A stretch of 64,000 nucleotides of DNA, taken from positions 144,789-208,788 of the forward strand of contig NZ_JAKQZG010000010.1 in assembly GCF_024359545.1 (NCBI RefSeq). The letters are read 5' to 3'. The stretch is from Jiella marina (GTDB lineage Bacteria > Pseudomonadota > Alphaproteobacteria > Rhizobiales > Rhizobiaceae). A program made the translations under genes and the position numbers. Below are positions 7,534 to 16,104 of this stretch, piece after piece. Under the pieces are notes generated by a model, which had not been told where the DNA came from, did not search any database, and saw nothing but the letters and a program-made list of their open reading frames with translations. Each line of letters begins with the position of its first letter. The first letter of the stretch is position 1.

Positions 7534-8967
7534 ATGGCGGAGTGGGAGACGGGCGTCCCGATCGATCGAGAGAAGAAGGTATGCCGGCAAGCGGCCATGG
7601 CGCCCGATCTTCTGGATATCATCGGCGACGGCGTCGTCAGCACGGACCAATCTGGCCGCATCCTGATCTTCAATCGCGCCGCCGAAGAGATCTTCGGCTT
7701 TGCCGCAGAGGAGGTGCTGGGTCGGCCTGTCGAGGTCTTGATGCCGGATCGCTTTCACGCAGGGCATATCCGGCATGTCCGCACGCTGGCATCGTCCGCC
7801 TCCTTCGCAACCCGCCTGATGGGCCATCGCCGCAGCGTCATGGGACGCCGTCGCAATGGCGAGGAGTTTCCCCTGGAGGCGACGCTTTCCCGATCTGTCC
7901 TCGATGGCGCGCCGATCCTGACGGTCGTCATTCGCGACGTCACCGAACGTCGCCGCCAGGAAGCCGAGCTTGCCGCCAGTCGTCAGGTCCTTGCCGATGC
8001 CGAACGGCGGCTGCGGCTGGCCCTCGAAGCCGGCTCGATGGGGGTCTGGGAATGGCACAGGGCCACCGACAGGCTCGACGCCGATCCGCTTGCGCGCCGC
8101 CTGTGGGGGCTGCCGGAGACGGGTCCGCTTCGCCGCGCCGACCTGGACCATGGTAGCGCCGCCGGACTGGGCACGGCTGTCGATCGCGTGGCAGAGGAGG
8201 GCGGCGAAACCGAACTGGAATTGCAGACCACCCAGGCAGACGGCTCGCGTCGCTGGGTTCTGATCAAGGGCGCGGTGTTCACGCCGGATACCGCCGACGC
8301 AGCGACGATCGTCGGCGTCACCTTCGACGTGACCGAACGCGCAACCGCGGAGGAGCAGCGCCGGCTGATCATCGGCGAACTGGACCACCGCATGAAGAAT
8401 CTGCTTGCGATGATCAATGCGATCATCGCGATGAGCGGCAGCCAGGGCATGTCGTTGCCGGATTACAAGCGCGCCCTGCTGGCTCGGATGGGTGCCCTCT
8501 CGCAGACCCACAATCTGCTGGTCGCGGGCCACTGGACCGGGACGACGCTTCAGGATCTCATCGCAGGCGAGATGGGGGCCTACGGTTATCCGGAGGGTGA
8601 TCGGGTCGTCGTTTCGGGGCCGGATGTCCCGCTTGGCCCGGGCTTGGGGCTCGCCATGGGCCTGGCGCTGCATGAGCTTGCGACGAACGCCGCCAAATAT
8701 GGCGCCTTGAGCGCGAGCGGCGGGCGCGTGACGATGGACTGGTCGCTGCGGGCCGGGCGGGGAGAAACCCGGCTGGCCTTCGAATGGCGCGAGAGTGGCG
8801 GGCCACCCGTCGAGCCGCCCACCCGGCGCGGCTTCGGCAGCGTCCTGATCGAGCGGATGATGCGGCTGCGCGGCGCCGAAGTCGCCATCGACTACGCACC
8901 GGAAGGGCTCTGCTGCCGGATCGATCTACCCGTGGGAGACGTCGGCGTCAGATCGGGCGAGACTTGA
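7534..8967 (+). CDS. PAS-domain HWE-family sensor histidine kinase
   Basis: About 477 residues, cytoplasmic, with no membrane segment. A first PAS domain (LLDIIGDGVVSTDQSGRILI) is followed by a second, degenerate PAS/PAC region (RLRLALEAGSMGVWEWHRAT). Then comes an HWE/HisKA_2 phosphoacceptor helix (GELDHRMKNLLAMINAIIAM) and an HWE ATPase domain (LALHELATNAAKYGALS). In the first PAS, His75 aligns by eye with the haem ligand of FixL (FixL pattern RHDSYIS), but this His pattern also occurs in non-haem PAS domains. The start at 7534 has a purine-rich Shine-Dalgarno and agrees with the FNR-like box at 7398. The other in-frame start is 7444. No response regulator gene is adjacent. Confidence 0.85.
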   Translation: MAEWETGVPIDREKKVCRQAAMAPDLLDIIGDGVVSTDQSGRILIFNRAAEEIFGFAAEEVLGRPVEVLMPDRFHAGHIRHVRTLASSASFATRLMGHRRSVMGRRRNGEEFPLEATLSRSVLDGAPILTVVIRDVTERRRQEAELAASRQVLADAERRLRLALEAGSMGVWEWHRATDRLDADPLARRLWGLPETGPLRRADLDHGSAAGLGTAVDRVAEEGGETELELQTTQADGSRRWVLIKGAVFTPDTADAATIVGVTFDVTERATAEEQRRLIIGELDHRMKNLLAMINAIIAMSGSQGMSLPDYKRALLARMGALSQTHNLLVAGHWTGTTLQDLIAGEMGAYGYPEGDRVVVSGPDVPLGPGLGLAMGLALHELATNAAKYGALSASGGRVTMDWSLRAGRGETRLAFEWRESGGPPVEPPTRRGFGSVLIERMMRLRGAEVAIDYAPEGLCCRIDLPVGDVGVRSGET

Positions 8968-9080
8968 TGGCCGCGCTGGGCGCCTCGTCCTCGATAGCGC
9001 TGCTCCGGTTTGCCCGTGAGAGGGCGAGGGCTGACGGCCACCTACCATTCGTTGCGTGAGCCAGCGGATGGCGCCTGTCC

Positions 9081-9515
9081 TCAGAAGTGCTCGCCGATCC
9101 GGAAGGGGCCGTGCCGGGTCGAGGCGGCGACGAGATAGGCGGTGGACCATCCGATCAGGATGAAACCGCCGATGCCTTCCAGAGCCCCGAGGAGTCGCCA
9201 TTCGGGCGAAAGCACAAGGTCGCCATAGCCGAGCGTCGAGAAGGTCGTGGTCGAGAAATACAGGGCCTCTTCCAGGTTTCCATGCGCCCCGATCGCGACA
9301 TAGACGATCGCCCAGAGCCAGACTTCCAGCGTGTGGGCCCCGAAAAGGCCCAGCACCGTCACCAGCATGGCGATCGTCTGGCCGAAGCCGTGCCTCTGCA
9401 GGCGCAACCACCGGATCAGGTTTCGCATGACCCTTGTGAGAAGGATCAGGCTGATCGTGTGGATCAGCACGGTGAGCGAGATCACGATGGTGCCGAGGCC
9501 GAGATTGAGGGCCAT
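9081..9515 (-). CDS. Small two-pore-helix potassium channel (Ion_trans_2)
   Basis: A 144-residue membrane protein. An N-terminal hydrophobic helix (residues 5-27) and a second helix around GQTIAMLVTVLGLFGAHTLE precede the pore loop STTTFSTLGYGDLVL, which contains the K+ selectivity filter TLGYGD. The last helix is GFILIGWSTAYLVAA. There is no RCK/TrkA-N domain, so gating by cytoplasmic ligand is not apparent. It probably forms tetramers that conduct K+ across the inner membrane. It converges with the HWE kinase and stands alone. Confidence 0.85.
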   Translation of the reverse strand: MALNLGLGTIVISLTVLIHTISLILLTRVMRNLIRWLRLQRHGFGQTIAMLVTVLGLFGAHTLEVWLWAIVYVAIGAHGNLEEALYFSTTTFSTLGYGDLVLSPEWRLLGALEGIGGFILIGWSTAYLVAASTRHGPFRIGEHF

Positions 9516-9621
9516 GCGCCTTTCCCCTGCTACGCCGACTCGGCCGCCGATCCTATGCGGTCGCGTCGATTCGGGACATGGCCTCTTCGCGGCCGGGCTC
9601 CTCCCGCTTTATCGAAGGGTT

Positions 9622-9644
9622 GACCGGGCCACGGAAGCCCGGTC
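9622..9644. terminator. Hairpin in the gap between preA and the K+ channel gene
   Basis: An 8-bp stem GACCGGGC / GCCCGGTC with a 7-base loop lies 38 bases beyond the preA stop. There is no U-tract, so termination at this point would be weak or Rho-assisted. Confidence 0.35.
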
Positions 9645-9682
9645 CCAAACCACCGCCCAACCGACAATCTTTTCGCGGCAGC

Positions 9683-11026
9683 CTACTCGGCGGCGTCCGG
9701 CATCGTGGCCGGCTCGGGGGCGAATTGCTGTTTTTCCACCGCCATCGGATTGTTGGGGTGAGCGGTCCAATTGCCGTATTCGTCCGGGATCGGCTTTTTG
9801 GTGCGCGGGTCGTAGGCGGCAATCCGCTCCATGGTGATACAGTCCTCGACCGGGCAGACATTGACGCAGAGATTGCAGCCGACGCACTCCTCGTCGATCA
9901 CCTCGAACTTCCGCACCCCGTCCACCATGTTGGTGATCGCCTGATGGGAGGTGTCCTCGCAGGCGATATGGCAGCGGCCGCAGGAGATGCATTTGTCCTG
10001 GTCGATGCGGGCCTTGGTGACGTAGTTGAGGTTCAGATACTGCCAGTCGGTGACGTTCGGCGCCGCCCGGCCGCGGAAATCCTCGATCGAGGCGTAGCCC
10101 TTCTCGTCCATCCAGTCGGAGAGGCCCGAGGCCATTTCCTTCACGACCTTGAAGCCATATGTCATCGCCGCCGTGCAGACCTGCACCGTGCCGCAGCCGA
10201 GCGCAATGAATTCCGCCGCATCGCGCCAGGTGGTGATGCCGCCGATACCGGACATCGGAATGCCGACAGTCTCCGGATCGCGGGCGATCTCCGCCACCAT
10301 GTTGAGCGCGATCGGCTTCACCGCCGGGCCGCAATAGCCGCCATGGGAGCCTTTTCCGTCGATGGTCGGCGTGGGGGCGAAATTGTCGAGGTCGATCGAC
10401 ATGATCGAGGAGACCGTGTTGATCAGCGAGACGGCGTCCGCTCCGCCCTTCTTCGCCGCGCGGGCGGGGTAGCGGATATCGGTGATGTTCGGCGTGAGCT
10501 TGACGATCACCGGCAGCTTCGAGTGCTCCTTGCACCAGCGGGCGACCATCTCGATATATTCCGGCACCTGGCCGACGGCTGAGCCCATGCCGCGCTCGCT
10601 CATCCCGTGCGGGCAGCCGAAATTGAGCTCGACCCCGTCCGCACCCGTCTGTTCGACGAGGGCCAGGATCTTCTGCCAGGGCGCTTCCTCGCAAGGCACC
10701 ATGAGGGAGACGATCATCGCCCGGTCGGGCCAGTTGCGCTTGACCCGGGCGATTTCCTCGAGATTGGTGTCGAGCGCCCGGTCGGTGATCAGTTCGATAT
10801 TGTTCAGGCCGATCAGGCGGCGGTCCGGCCCATGGATCGCGCCGTAGCGCGGGCCGTTGACGTTGACGATCGGCGGATCCTCGCCGAGTGTCTTCCACAC
10901 GACCCCGCCCCATCCGGCCTCGAAGGCGCGCTGGACGTTGTATTCCTTGTCCGTCGGCGGGGCGGAGGCCAGCCAGAACGGATTGGGTGAGGAAATGCCG
11001 AGGAAGCTCGTCGATAGGTCGGCCAT
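9683..11026 (-). CDS. preA: NAD-dependent dihydropyrimidine dehydrogenase, subunit PreA
   Basis: A 447-residue cytoplasmic protein. The first 310 residues or so are a class 1B-like dihydroorotate-dehydrogenase barrel that binds FMN (start MADLSTSFLGISSPNPFWLA; VELNFGCPHGM; GIGGITTWRDA). The C-terminus carries two [4Fe-4S] clusters, CISCGRCHIACEDTSH and CVGCNLCVNVCPVEDC. With PreT it interconverts uracil or thymine and their 5,6-dihydro forms using NAD(H). preT lies two genes upstream on the same strand. Length and motifs are complete. No dihydropyrimidinase or beta-ureidopropionase is in the window, so the later steps of reductive pyrimidine breakdown must be encoded elsewhere if present. Confidence 0.93.
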   Translation of the reverse strand: MADLSTSFLGISSPNPFWLASAPPTDKEYNVQRAFEAGWGGVVWKTLGEDPPIVNVNGPRYGAIHGPDRRLIGLNNIELITDRALDTNLEEIARVKRNWPDRAMIVSLMVPCEEAPWQKILALVEQTGADGVELNFGCPHGMSERGMGSAVGQVPEYIEMVARWCKEHSKLPVIVKLTPNITDIRYPARAAKKGGADAVSLINTVSSIMSIDLDNFAPTPTIDGKGSHGGYCGPAVKPIALNMVAEIARDPETVGIPMSGIGGITTWRDAAEFIALGCGTVQVCTAAMTYGFKVVKEMASGLSDWMDEKGYASIEDFRGRAAPNVTDWQYLNLNYVTKARIDQDKCISCGRCHIACEDTSHQAITNMVDGVRKFEVIDEECVGCNLCVNVCPVEDCITMERIAAYDPRTKKPIPDEYGNWTAHPNNPMAVEKQQFAPEPATMPDAAE

Positions 11027-11038
11027 TCGGTCTTGTCC

Positions 11039-11875
11039 TTAGCTTGCTGGTGCCTTGAAGATCATCTGCACGGGCGCGATCATGCCGGCCTTGATGGCTG
11101 AGACCATGTTCTTCACCTTCTCTCCGACCGTTGGACCCATGAGCAGGTGAAGGCCGAGCGGAGCCGGGCCGTTAGCGCTCGCCTGGGCCTGGACACGCTC
11201 GAAGAATGCCAGAGCGACACCGCGCCGGTCGGTTTCGCCAAGCAACTCGAAACCGGCAGAGGACGCGGCGCTGCGATAGGTCTCGGGGGTCGCCAGCGCC
11301 GAAAATTCCGGAGTTTCCGACCAGGGAAGGGGGTAAGCGGGGTCGCCCTGACCAACATGCATGACGTCGTAGACGGCGAACATCCCCTTGGGCGAGAGCA
11401 CCCGGCGTGTTTCGGCAAAGAGCGTCGTCTTGTCGGGAATGTTCATGCCCACATGAAACATCGTCGCGAGATCGAAGCAGGCCGATGCAAAGGGCAGCGC
11501 GGTGGCGCTGGCGACGTCGAACCGGACCTTGTCCGAAAGTCCGCAGCGGCGGGTCAATTCGGTCGCGGTGTCGACATAGGCGGGTGTCAGATCGATACCG
11601 GTAACCTCGCATCGGTAGCGGCTGGCGATGGTTCGAGCCGGACCGCCGATGCCGGAGCCGATATCCAGAACGCGCGTTCGTTGATCGATCGTCAGCTTAT
11701 CGAGGAGATGGGCGGTGGCCTCCGCACCGCCGATGTGAAATTCATCCACCGCCTTGAGTTGATCGGATGTCAGGCTCTCGGGATCGATCCCCGCCTGCTC
11801 GATGCCTGCAAGAATACGTGGCAGGAGATCGACGGAAGCATAATGTCGGACGACGCCGTCTTCCTTGAAGGACAT
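11039..11875 (-). CDS. SAM-dependent methyltransferase inserted between preT and preA
   Basis: About 278 residues, class I methyltransferase. Motif I is VLDIGSGIGGPARTIA, followed by VTGIDLTPAYVDTA and VASATALPFASACFDLATMF. The N-terminal helix pair (VVRHYASVDLLPRILAGIEQ) resembles the glycine/sarcosine and sterol/UbiE-like methyltransferase group. The substrate is unknown. The ATG at 11875 is chosen because GGAGACGAAAGG precedes it. A TTG at 11947 would extend the protein but lacks a clear ribosome site. It sits 12 bases before preA and after preT on the same strand, so it is probably co-transcribed with the pyrimidine reductase. Confidence 0.82.
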   Translation of the reverse strand: MSFKEDGVVRHYASVDLLPRILAGIEQAGIDPESLTSDQLKAVDEFHIGGAEATAHLLDKLTIDQRTRVLDIGSGIGGPARTIASRYRCEVTGIDLTPAYVDTATELTRRCGLSDKVRFDVASATALPFASACFDLATMFHVGMNIPDKTTLFAETRRVLSPKGMFAVYDVMHVGQGDPAYPLPWSETPEFSALATPETYRSAASSAGFELLGETDRRGVALAFFERVQAQASANGPAPLGLHLLMGPTVGEKVKNMVSAIKAGMIAPVQMIFKAPAS

Positions 11876-12030
11876 GCCTTTCGTCTCCTCTTGAACGAGC
11901 GCCGGAGGCTGTTCGAGATTTGCTTCCCTGTGGCTGATGACTGTCAAGCAGCTTCAGTTCACCTGATCGTTCGATCGGCTTGCCCGCCGTTCGGCTCCCC
12001 GGCGTTCCGCCTTTTGCTCGACAAGCGCTT

Positions 12031-13407
12031 TCACTCCGCCGCGACCTTCGTCGCGGCCATCAGCGTCGCGTGAATGTCCTCCGCCGCGATCTTGCCGTCC
12101 TCCACCGCGACGACGGTGAGATCTTCGCCGCCGACGACGCAGTCGCCGCCGGCCCAGACGCCCTCCAGCGAGGTGCGGCGCGCGGCATCGACCTTGATGC
12201 GGCCTTTTTCCAGCGAGATCGAAGCGGCTTCCTCGCTCGTCCCGTCGGCGACGAAGCTCTGGCCGATCGCCTTGAACACCTGGTCGGCCTCGATGGTGAC
12301 GATCTCGCCGGTGAGCGTCAGCTTTCCGTCCTGGCTGACGGTCCGTTCCAGCTCGATGCCCATGACATGGCCGTTTTCGGCAAGAATGCGCTTGGGCTGC
12401 AGGTTGAAGCGCAGATGCACTCCGCGTGTCGCGGCCACTTCCTGCTCATAGGCGGACGCGTTCATCGCCTCGCGGCCCCGGCGATAGGCGATCGTCACCT
12501 CTTCGGCGCCCAGCGCCTTGGCCTGCACGCCGGCGTCGATCGCCGTCATGCCGCCGCCGATGACGACCACGCGCCGGCCGACCGGCAGTTCGCTCAGGTC
12601 CCGGGTCTGGCGAAGATCGGCGATCCAGGCGACCGCATCATGGGCGCCGCTCGCGGTCTCGCCCTCCGCGCCAAGGGCGTTCACGCCGGCGAGGCCGAGG
12701 CCCAGAAAGACGGCGTCGTATTCCTTGCGGAGCTCGGCCAGATGAATGTCATGGCCGAGTGCTTTCTTCGTCTCGATGGTGATGCCGCCGATTTTCAGGA
12801 GGAACTCCACCTCCCTCTGGGCGAAATCCTCCGTCGCCTTGTAGGCGGCGATGCCGTATTCGTTCAGCCCGCCGGGTTTTTCCCGGGCCTCGAAGATCGT
12901 CACATCGTGACCCTTCATGGCGAGGCGATGGGCCGCCGAGAGCCCGGCCGGGCCGGCACCGACCACGGCGATCCGCTGACCCGTCGGCGCGGCGCGCTGG
13001 AACGGATGCGTCCCCGCTTCCATCAGCACATCGGTGGCAAAGCGTTGCAGCATGCCGATCTTGACCGGCTGGCCCTCGGCCGTCTCGCGGACGCAGACCT
13101 CCTCGCACAGTGTCTCCGTCGGGCAGACACGCGCGCACATGCCGCCGAGAATGTTCGCCGAGAGTATGGTCTTCGCCGCGCCCTTGGGATTGTGCGCCTG
13201 GATCTCGCGGATGAAGAGCGGGATATCGATGGCTGTGGGGCAGGCCTGCATGCACGGGGCGTCGTAGCAGAAATAGCAGCGATCCGCCTCGACCAGCGCC
13301 TCGTGCGGTTCGAGCGCCGGATGGAGATCGGAAAAGCCCTGACCGAGTGCCTCTTCGGACAGGCGGCCCGGCCGGATATCGGGTTGGCGCGGTGCAGAAT
13401 TCGTCAT
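12031..13407 (-). CDS. preT: NAD-dependent dihydropyrimidine dehydrogenase, subunit PreT
   Basis: About 458 residues, GltD-like flavoprotein. An N-terminal Fe-S domain (CYFCYDAPCMQACP and CARVCPTETLCEEVCV) is followed by an FAD Rossmann motif (VVGAGPAGLSAAHRLA), an NAD(P) motif (VVIGGGMTAIDAG) and the closing FAD motif GVWAGGDCV. It feeds electrons from NADH to PreA. Two starts are close: ATG 13416 and ATG 13407. The AAAGGGA box is correctly spaced only for 13407. The methyltransferase and preA follow on the same strand. The upstream gap to the divergent SMP-30 gene is AT-rich and probably holds the operator. Confidence 0.92.
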   Translation of the reverse strand: MTNSAPRQPDIRPGRLSEEALGQGFSDLHPALEPHEALVEADRCYFCYDAPCMQACPTAIDIPLFIREIQAHNPKGAAKTILSANILGGMCARVCPTETLCEEVCVRETAEGQPVKIGMLQRFATDVLMEAGTHPFQRAAPTGQRIAVVGAGPAGLSAAHRLAMKGHDVTIFEAREKPGGLNEYGIAAYKATEDFAQREVEFLLKIGGITIETKKALGHDIHLAELRKEYDAVFLGLGLAGVNALGAEGETASGAHDAVAWIADLRQTRDLSELPVGRRVVVIGGGMTAIDAGVQAKALGAEEVTIAYRRGREAMNASAYEQEVAATRGVHLRFNLQPKRILAENGHVMGIELERTVSQDGKLTLTGEIVTIEADQVFKAIGQSFVADGTSEEAASISLEKGRIKVDAARRTSLEGVWAGGDCVVGGEDLTVVAVEDGKIAAEDIHATLMAATKVAAE

Positions 13408-13668
13408 CGCGATCATTCCCTTTCTTCGCTCAGCCGCAGGCGGCGATCGAAAAGCAGAATGATTCTATTTTTTCAGAAGGTCAAATTTTTTATCGTTTGG
13501 ACAAATTTATGGGGCGACGAAGATGGAGGCCGTGCAGTTGTCGCGCCTCGCTGAAGGCGAGTCGCGATGCGGTCTCCCGACAGCCTTCGCCTCTCCGCAT
13601 GGGAAAGGGACTTGACCGAAACAGCCGCGAGCGCGTCTGTCGACGAACCAATCAGGGGAGGAGACGAC
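13408..13668. promoter_or_regulatory. AT-rich divergent promoter region between preT and the SMP-30 gene
   Basis: The 261-base gap contains a strikingly AT-rich stretch (about 13465-13510) in an otherwise GC-rich window, including the short inverted repeat TTTGGACAAA. It is probably the shared control region of the two divergent genes. I cannot assign a regulator. Confidence 0.4.
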
Positions 13669-14583
13669 ATGACGACGAACTGCTTCGAGACGCTCGATCC
13701 GCGCTTTCAACGCCTTTTCGTGCCGACGGCGCAACTGGACAGGCTCTACACGGGATGCCGCTGGGCCGAGGGGCCGGCCTATTTTCCCGCCGGACGCTAC
13801 CTTGTCTGGTCCGACATCCCGAACGATCGTATGTTGCGGTATGACGAGTGCAGCGGCGCGGTCAGCGTGTTCCGTCAGCCGGCCGGCCACTCCAACGGCA
13901 ATACGGTGGACCGCGCCGGGCGGCTGGTCACCTGCGAGCATGGCGGGAGGCGGGTTTCACGCACCGAAGTCGACGGGCGCGTGACGACGATCGCCGACAG
14001 CTACGAAGGCAAGCGGCTCAACAGTCCGAACGACGTCGTGGTGAAATCCGACGGCACGATCTGGTTCACCGATCCGACCTATGGCATCGACACGGATTAT
14101 GAGGGCCACAAGGCCGAAAGCGAGCAGGGGGGCAGCTACGTCTTCCGCTATGATCCCCGCGATGACAGCCTCGCGATCGTCGCCGATGATTTCGTCAAGC
14201 CGAACGGCCTCGCCTTTTCGCTCGACGAGCGCACCCTCTACATCGTCGATACCGGCCGTACCCATCAGGAAGACGGGCCGCGCCACATTCGCCGTTTCGC
14301 AGTCACCGATGACAACACCCTTTCGGGCGGAGAAGTTTTCGCGGAATGCACCTGCGGGCTCTTCGACGGCTTTCGTCTCGACGATGCGGGGCGGATATGG
14401 ACGAGCGCCGGCGACGGCGTTCATTGCTACGACCCGGACGGCACGCTGATCGGCAAGATCCTGGTCCCCGAGGTGGTCGCCAATGTCTGCTTCGGCGGGC
14501 CGAAGCGGAACTACCTCTATATCTGCGGGACCACATCGCTTTACGCCGTCCGGCTGGCGGTCAATGGTGCGAAGACGTTCTGA
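13669..14583 (+). CDS. SMP-30/gluconolactonase family sugar lactonase
   Basis: A 304-residue cytoplasmic six-bladed beta-propeller. The metal site is indicated by CRWAEGPAYFP (Glu ligand), RLNSPNDVVVKSDGTIWFTD (Asn/Asp) and KPNGLAFSLDERTLYIVDT. The family hydrolyses sugar acid lactones such as glucono-, xylono- or related lactones. The ATG at 13669 follows a strong Shine-Dalgarno (GGGGAGGAG); the earlier in-frame start at 13567 adds an unrelated basic extension. It stands alone and is divergent from preT. Substrate cannot be told from sequence. Confidence 0.86.
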   Translation: MTTNCFETLDPRFQRLFVPTAQLDRLYTGCRWAEGPAYFPAGRYLVWSDIPNDRMLRYDECSGAVSVFRQPAGHSNGNTVDRAGRLVTCEHGGRRVSRTEVDGRVTTIADSYEGKRLNSPNDVVVKSDGTIWFTDPTYGIDTDYEGHKAESEQGGSYVFRYDPRDDSLAIVADDFVKPNGLAFSLDERTLYIVDTGRTHQEDGPRHIRRFAVTDDNTLSGGEVFAECTCGLFDGFRLDDAGRIWTSAGDGVHCYDPDGTLIGKILVPEVVANVCFGGPKRNYLYICGTTSLYAVRLAVNGAKTF

Positions 14584-14803
14584 TCCGCGCGCTGTAGATC
14601 GCGCTCGAAACTCGGAATGGTTGTAGGCGAAATATCCTATATTTTCGTCTTCTGGTTTCGTGTCGACAAGCCGTAGTGCTCGGCCTGGAGATCGACTCGC
14701 GTAACGCTATCGTAATCTTGATCGCTATCGCTCGGCCATCAGTCTTGAAAAATCATGCCGTCGCGCCCACGTAGGAAAATGTTCTCTAAAGGAGCATTAA
14801 TCC

Positions 14804-15319
14804 ATGGGCGCTGCGGCGCTTCGCACACTCATTGGCTGTATTTGCTGTCTTGTCATGGCGACGCCCTCCGGGGGCGCGATGGCGGGAGACAAGGGCTATC
14901 TGCGCGAGATCGCCGGTCCCGTGGCGGCCGACGTCGTCAAGGTGCGCGATGGCGATACGGTCGAGGTGGAGGCGCATGTCTGGCCGATGCATTCGGTCCA
15001 TGTCGCCGTGCGTCTGCGCGGCATCGACGCGCCGGAAAAGCGCGGCCATTGTGAGGCTGAAAAGGCCGCCGCAGTACGCGCGGCCGCGCGCCTCACCGAA
15101 CTTGTCGAGGGCGGCACGGTGCAACTCACCGAGATCGCCGGCGACAAGTACTACGGCCGCGTTCTGGCTCGGCTTTCGGTGCCCGGCCATGACGATCTTG
15201 GCGGGACGCTTCTCAAGGAAGGGCTCGTCGCCCCCTATGAGGGCGGCAAGCGCCGCGACTGGTGCAGCGATCAGGCCCTCCGCAGCGGCCTCGCTATAGG
15301 CCAAGCCGATCGCGGGTAG
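14804..15319 (+). CDS. Secreted thermonuclease (SNase) family protein
   Basis: 171 residues with a signal peptide (LIGCICCLVMATPSGGAMAG, cleavage near residue 27) and an SNase-like OB fold. The catalytic-type segments are VRDGDTVEVEAHVWP (Asp), VRLRGIDAPEKRG (Arg, Asp) and KYYGRVLARLSV (Arg). It should cut nucleic acids in the periplasm or outside. A perfect AAAGGAG lies before the ATG. The C-terminus is cysteine-containing (WCSD). Many alphaproteobacteria carry such proteins of unproven function. Confidence 0.85.
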   Translation: MGAAALRTLIGCICCLVMATPSGGAMAGDKGYLREIAGPVAADVVKVRDGDTVEVEAHVWPMHSVHVAVRLRGIDAPEKRGHCEAEKAAAVRAAARLTELVEGGTVQLTEIAGDKYYGRVLARLSVPGHDDLGGTLLKEGLVAPYEGGKRRDWCSDQALRSGLAIGQADRG

Positions 15320-15328
15320 GCGGCGGGA

Positions 15329-15898
15329 CTACTCCTTTTCCGGCACAGGGACGTTGAACCCGTTCAGCGTGACCGAGACGAGGCAGTAGAGGCCCACCAG
15401 ATAGATCAGCTCGCTCGCGCCCTGTTGGCCAAAGGCCTTGACCGCCATGTTGTAGGTCGGCCGGGGGAGGATGCCGCCGCCATTGAGAAGCGCGTAGGCG
15501 ACGTCATAGGCGATTTCTTCCTCGCCCTCGAGGCCGGTGGGCTTCACGCCAGCCACCAGCGTCGAAAGCCGCTCCTCGGTCATGCCCTCCTTCTCGGCGA
15601 CGGCGACATGGGCATAGATCTCGTAGGCCGCGTTGAAATGGGCGCCGGTGACCAGGATCGCGATCTGGCGGACATTGTCCGGCAAGGTGGCGTTCATGGA
15701 CATCGCCTTGGTCAGGTCCCAGATCGCGGACCCGATGGCCGGTGATTGCAGCCAGGGATTCCACGGACCCATCAGGGCGCCGTCTTCACGCACGGCCTCG
15801 AATGCGTTGAAATTGCTGGAAATCCCGGCCTTCATATCCTCATAGAGCGGCTTTTGCTCATCGCTGAGATCGGCGGGCTCGATCAGAGGCAGGCGCAT
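15329..15898 (-). CDS. Carboxymuconolactone decarboxylase family protein
   Basis: A 189-residue AhpD/CMD-fold protein. The helical core runs through ILVTGAHFNAAYEIYAHVAVAEKEGM to VAYALLNGG, with no CxxC peroxidase motif. It therefore resembles the CMD branch lacking AhpD-type thiols. Related proteins are annotated as gamma-carboxymuconolactone decarboxylase, but no protocatechuate pathway genes are nearby and the true reaction is unknown. It is convergent with the nuclease, with 9 bases between stops. Confidence 0.78.
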   Translation of the reverse strand: MRLPLIEPADLSDEQKPLYEDMKAGISSNFNAFEAVREDGALMGPWNPWLQSPAIGSAIWDLTKAMSMNATLPDNVRQIAILVTGAHFNAAYEIYAHVAVAEKEGMTEERLSTLVAGVKPTGLEGEEEIAYDVAYALLNGGGILPRPTYNMAVKAFGQQGASELIYLVGLYCLVSVTLNGFNVPVPEKE

Positions 15899-16104
15899 GG
15901 CGGGTGATCCTCGTCTGGTGGTCGCTTCTGCTGCAATGCAGCAAGGCCTGTCATGGTTGCCTGCCCGCCGGGTTGATTTCCAGAGTGCGTGGGGCGGACG
16001 ATGTCGAGCCCGACCACTTCAGCCGAACCCTCGATTGCGCGTCCTGCCGAAGCTGGATAAGCCTCCCGGCCATCGAGACTTCATTCGAACCCGGAGAGTT
16101 GCGG

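Noticed and set aside
13456..13466. AGAATGATTCT upstream of preT as a second Irr box
   Set aside because: Only the inner AGAA-N3-TTCT core matches; the flanking bases of the ICE consensus are missing.
15329..15898. AhpD alkylhydroperoxidase
   Set aside because: The CxxC pair required for AhpD peroxidase activity is not present.
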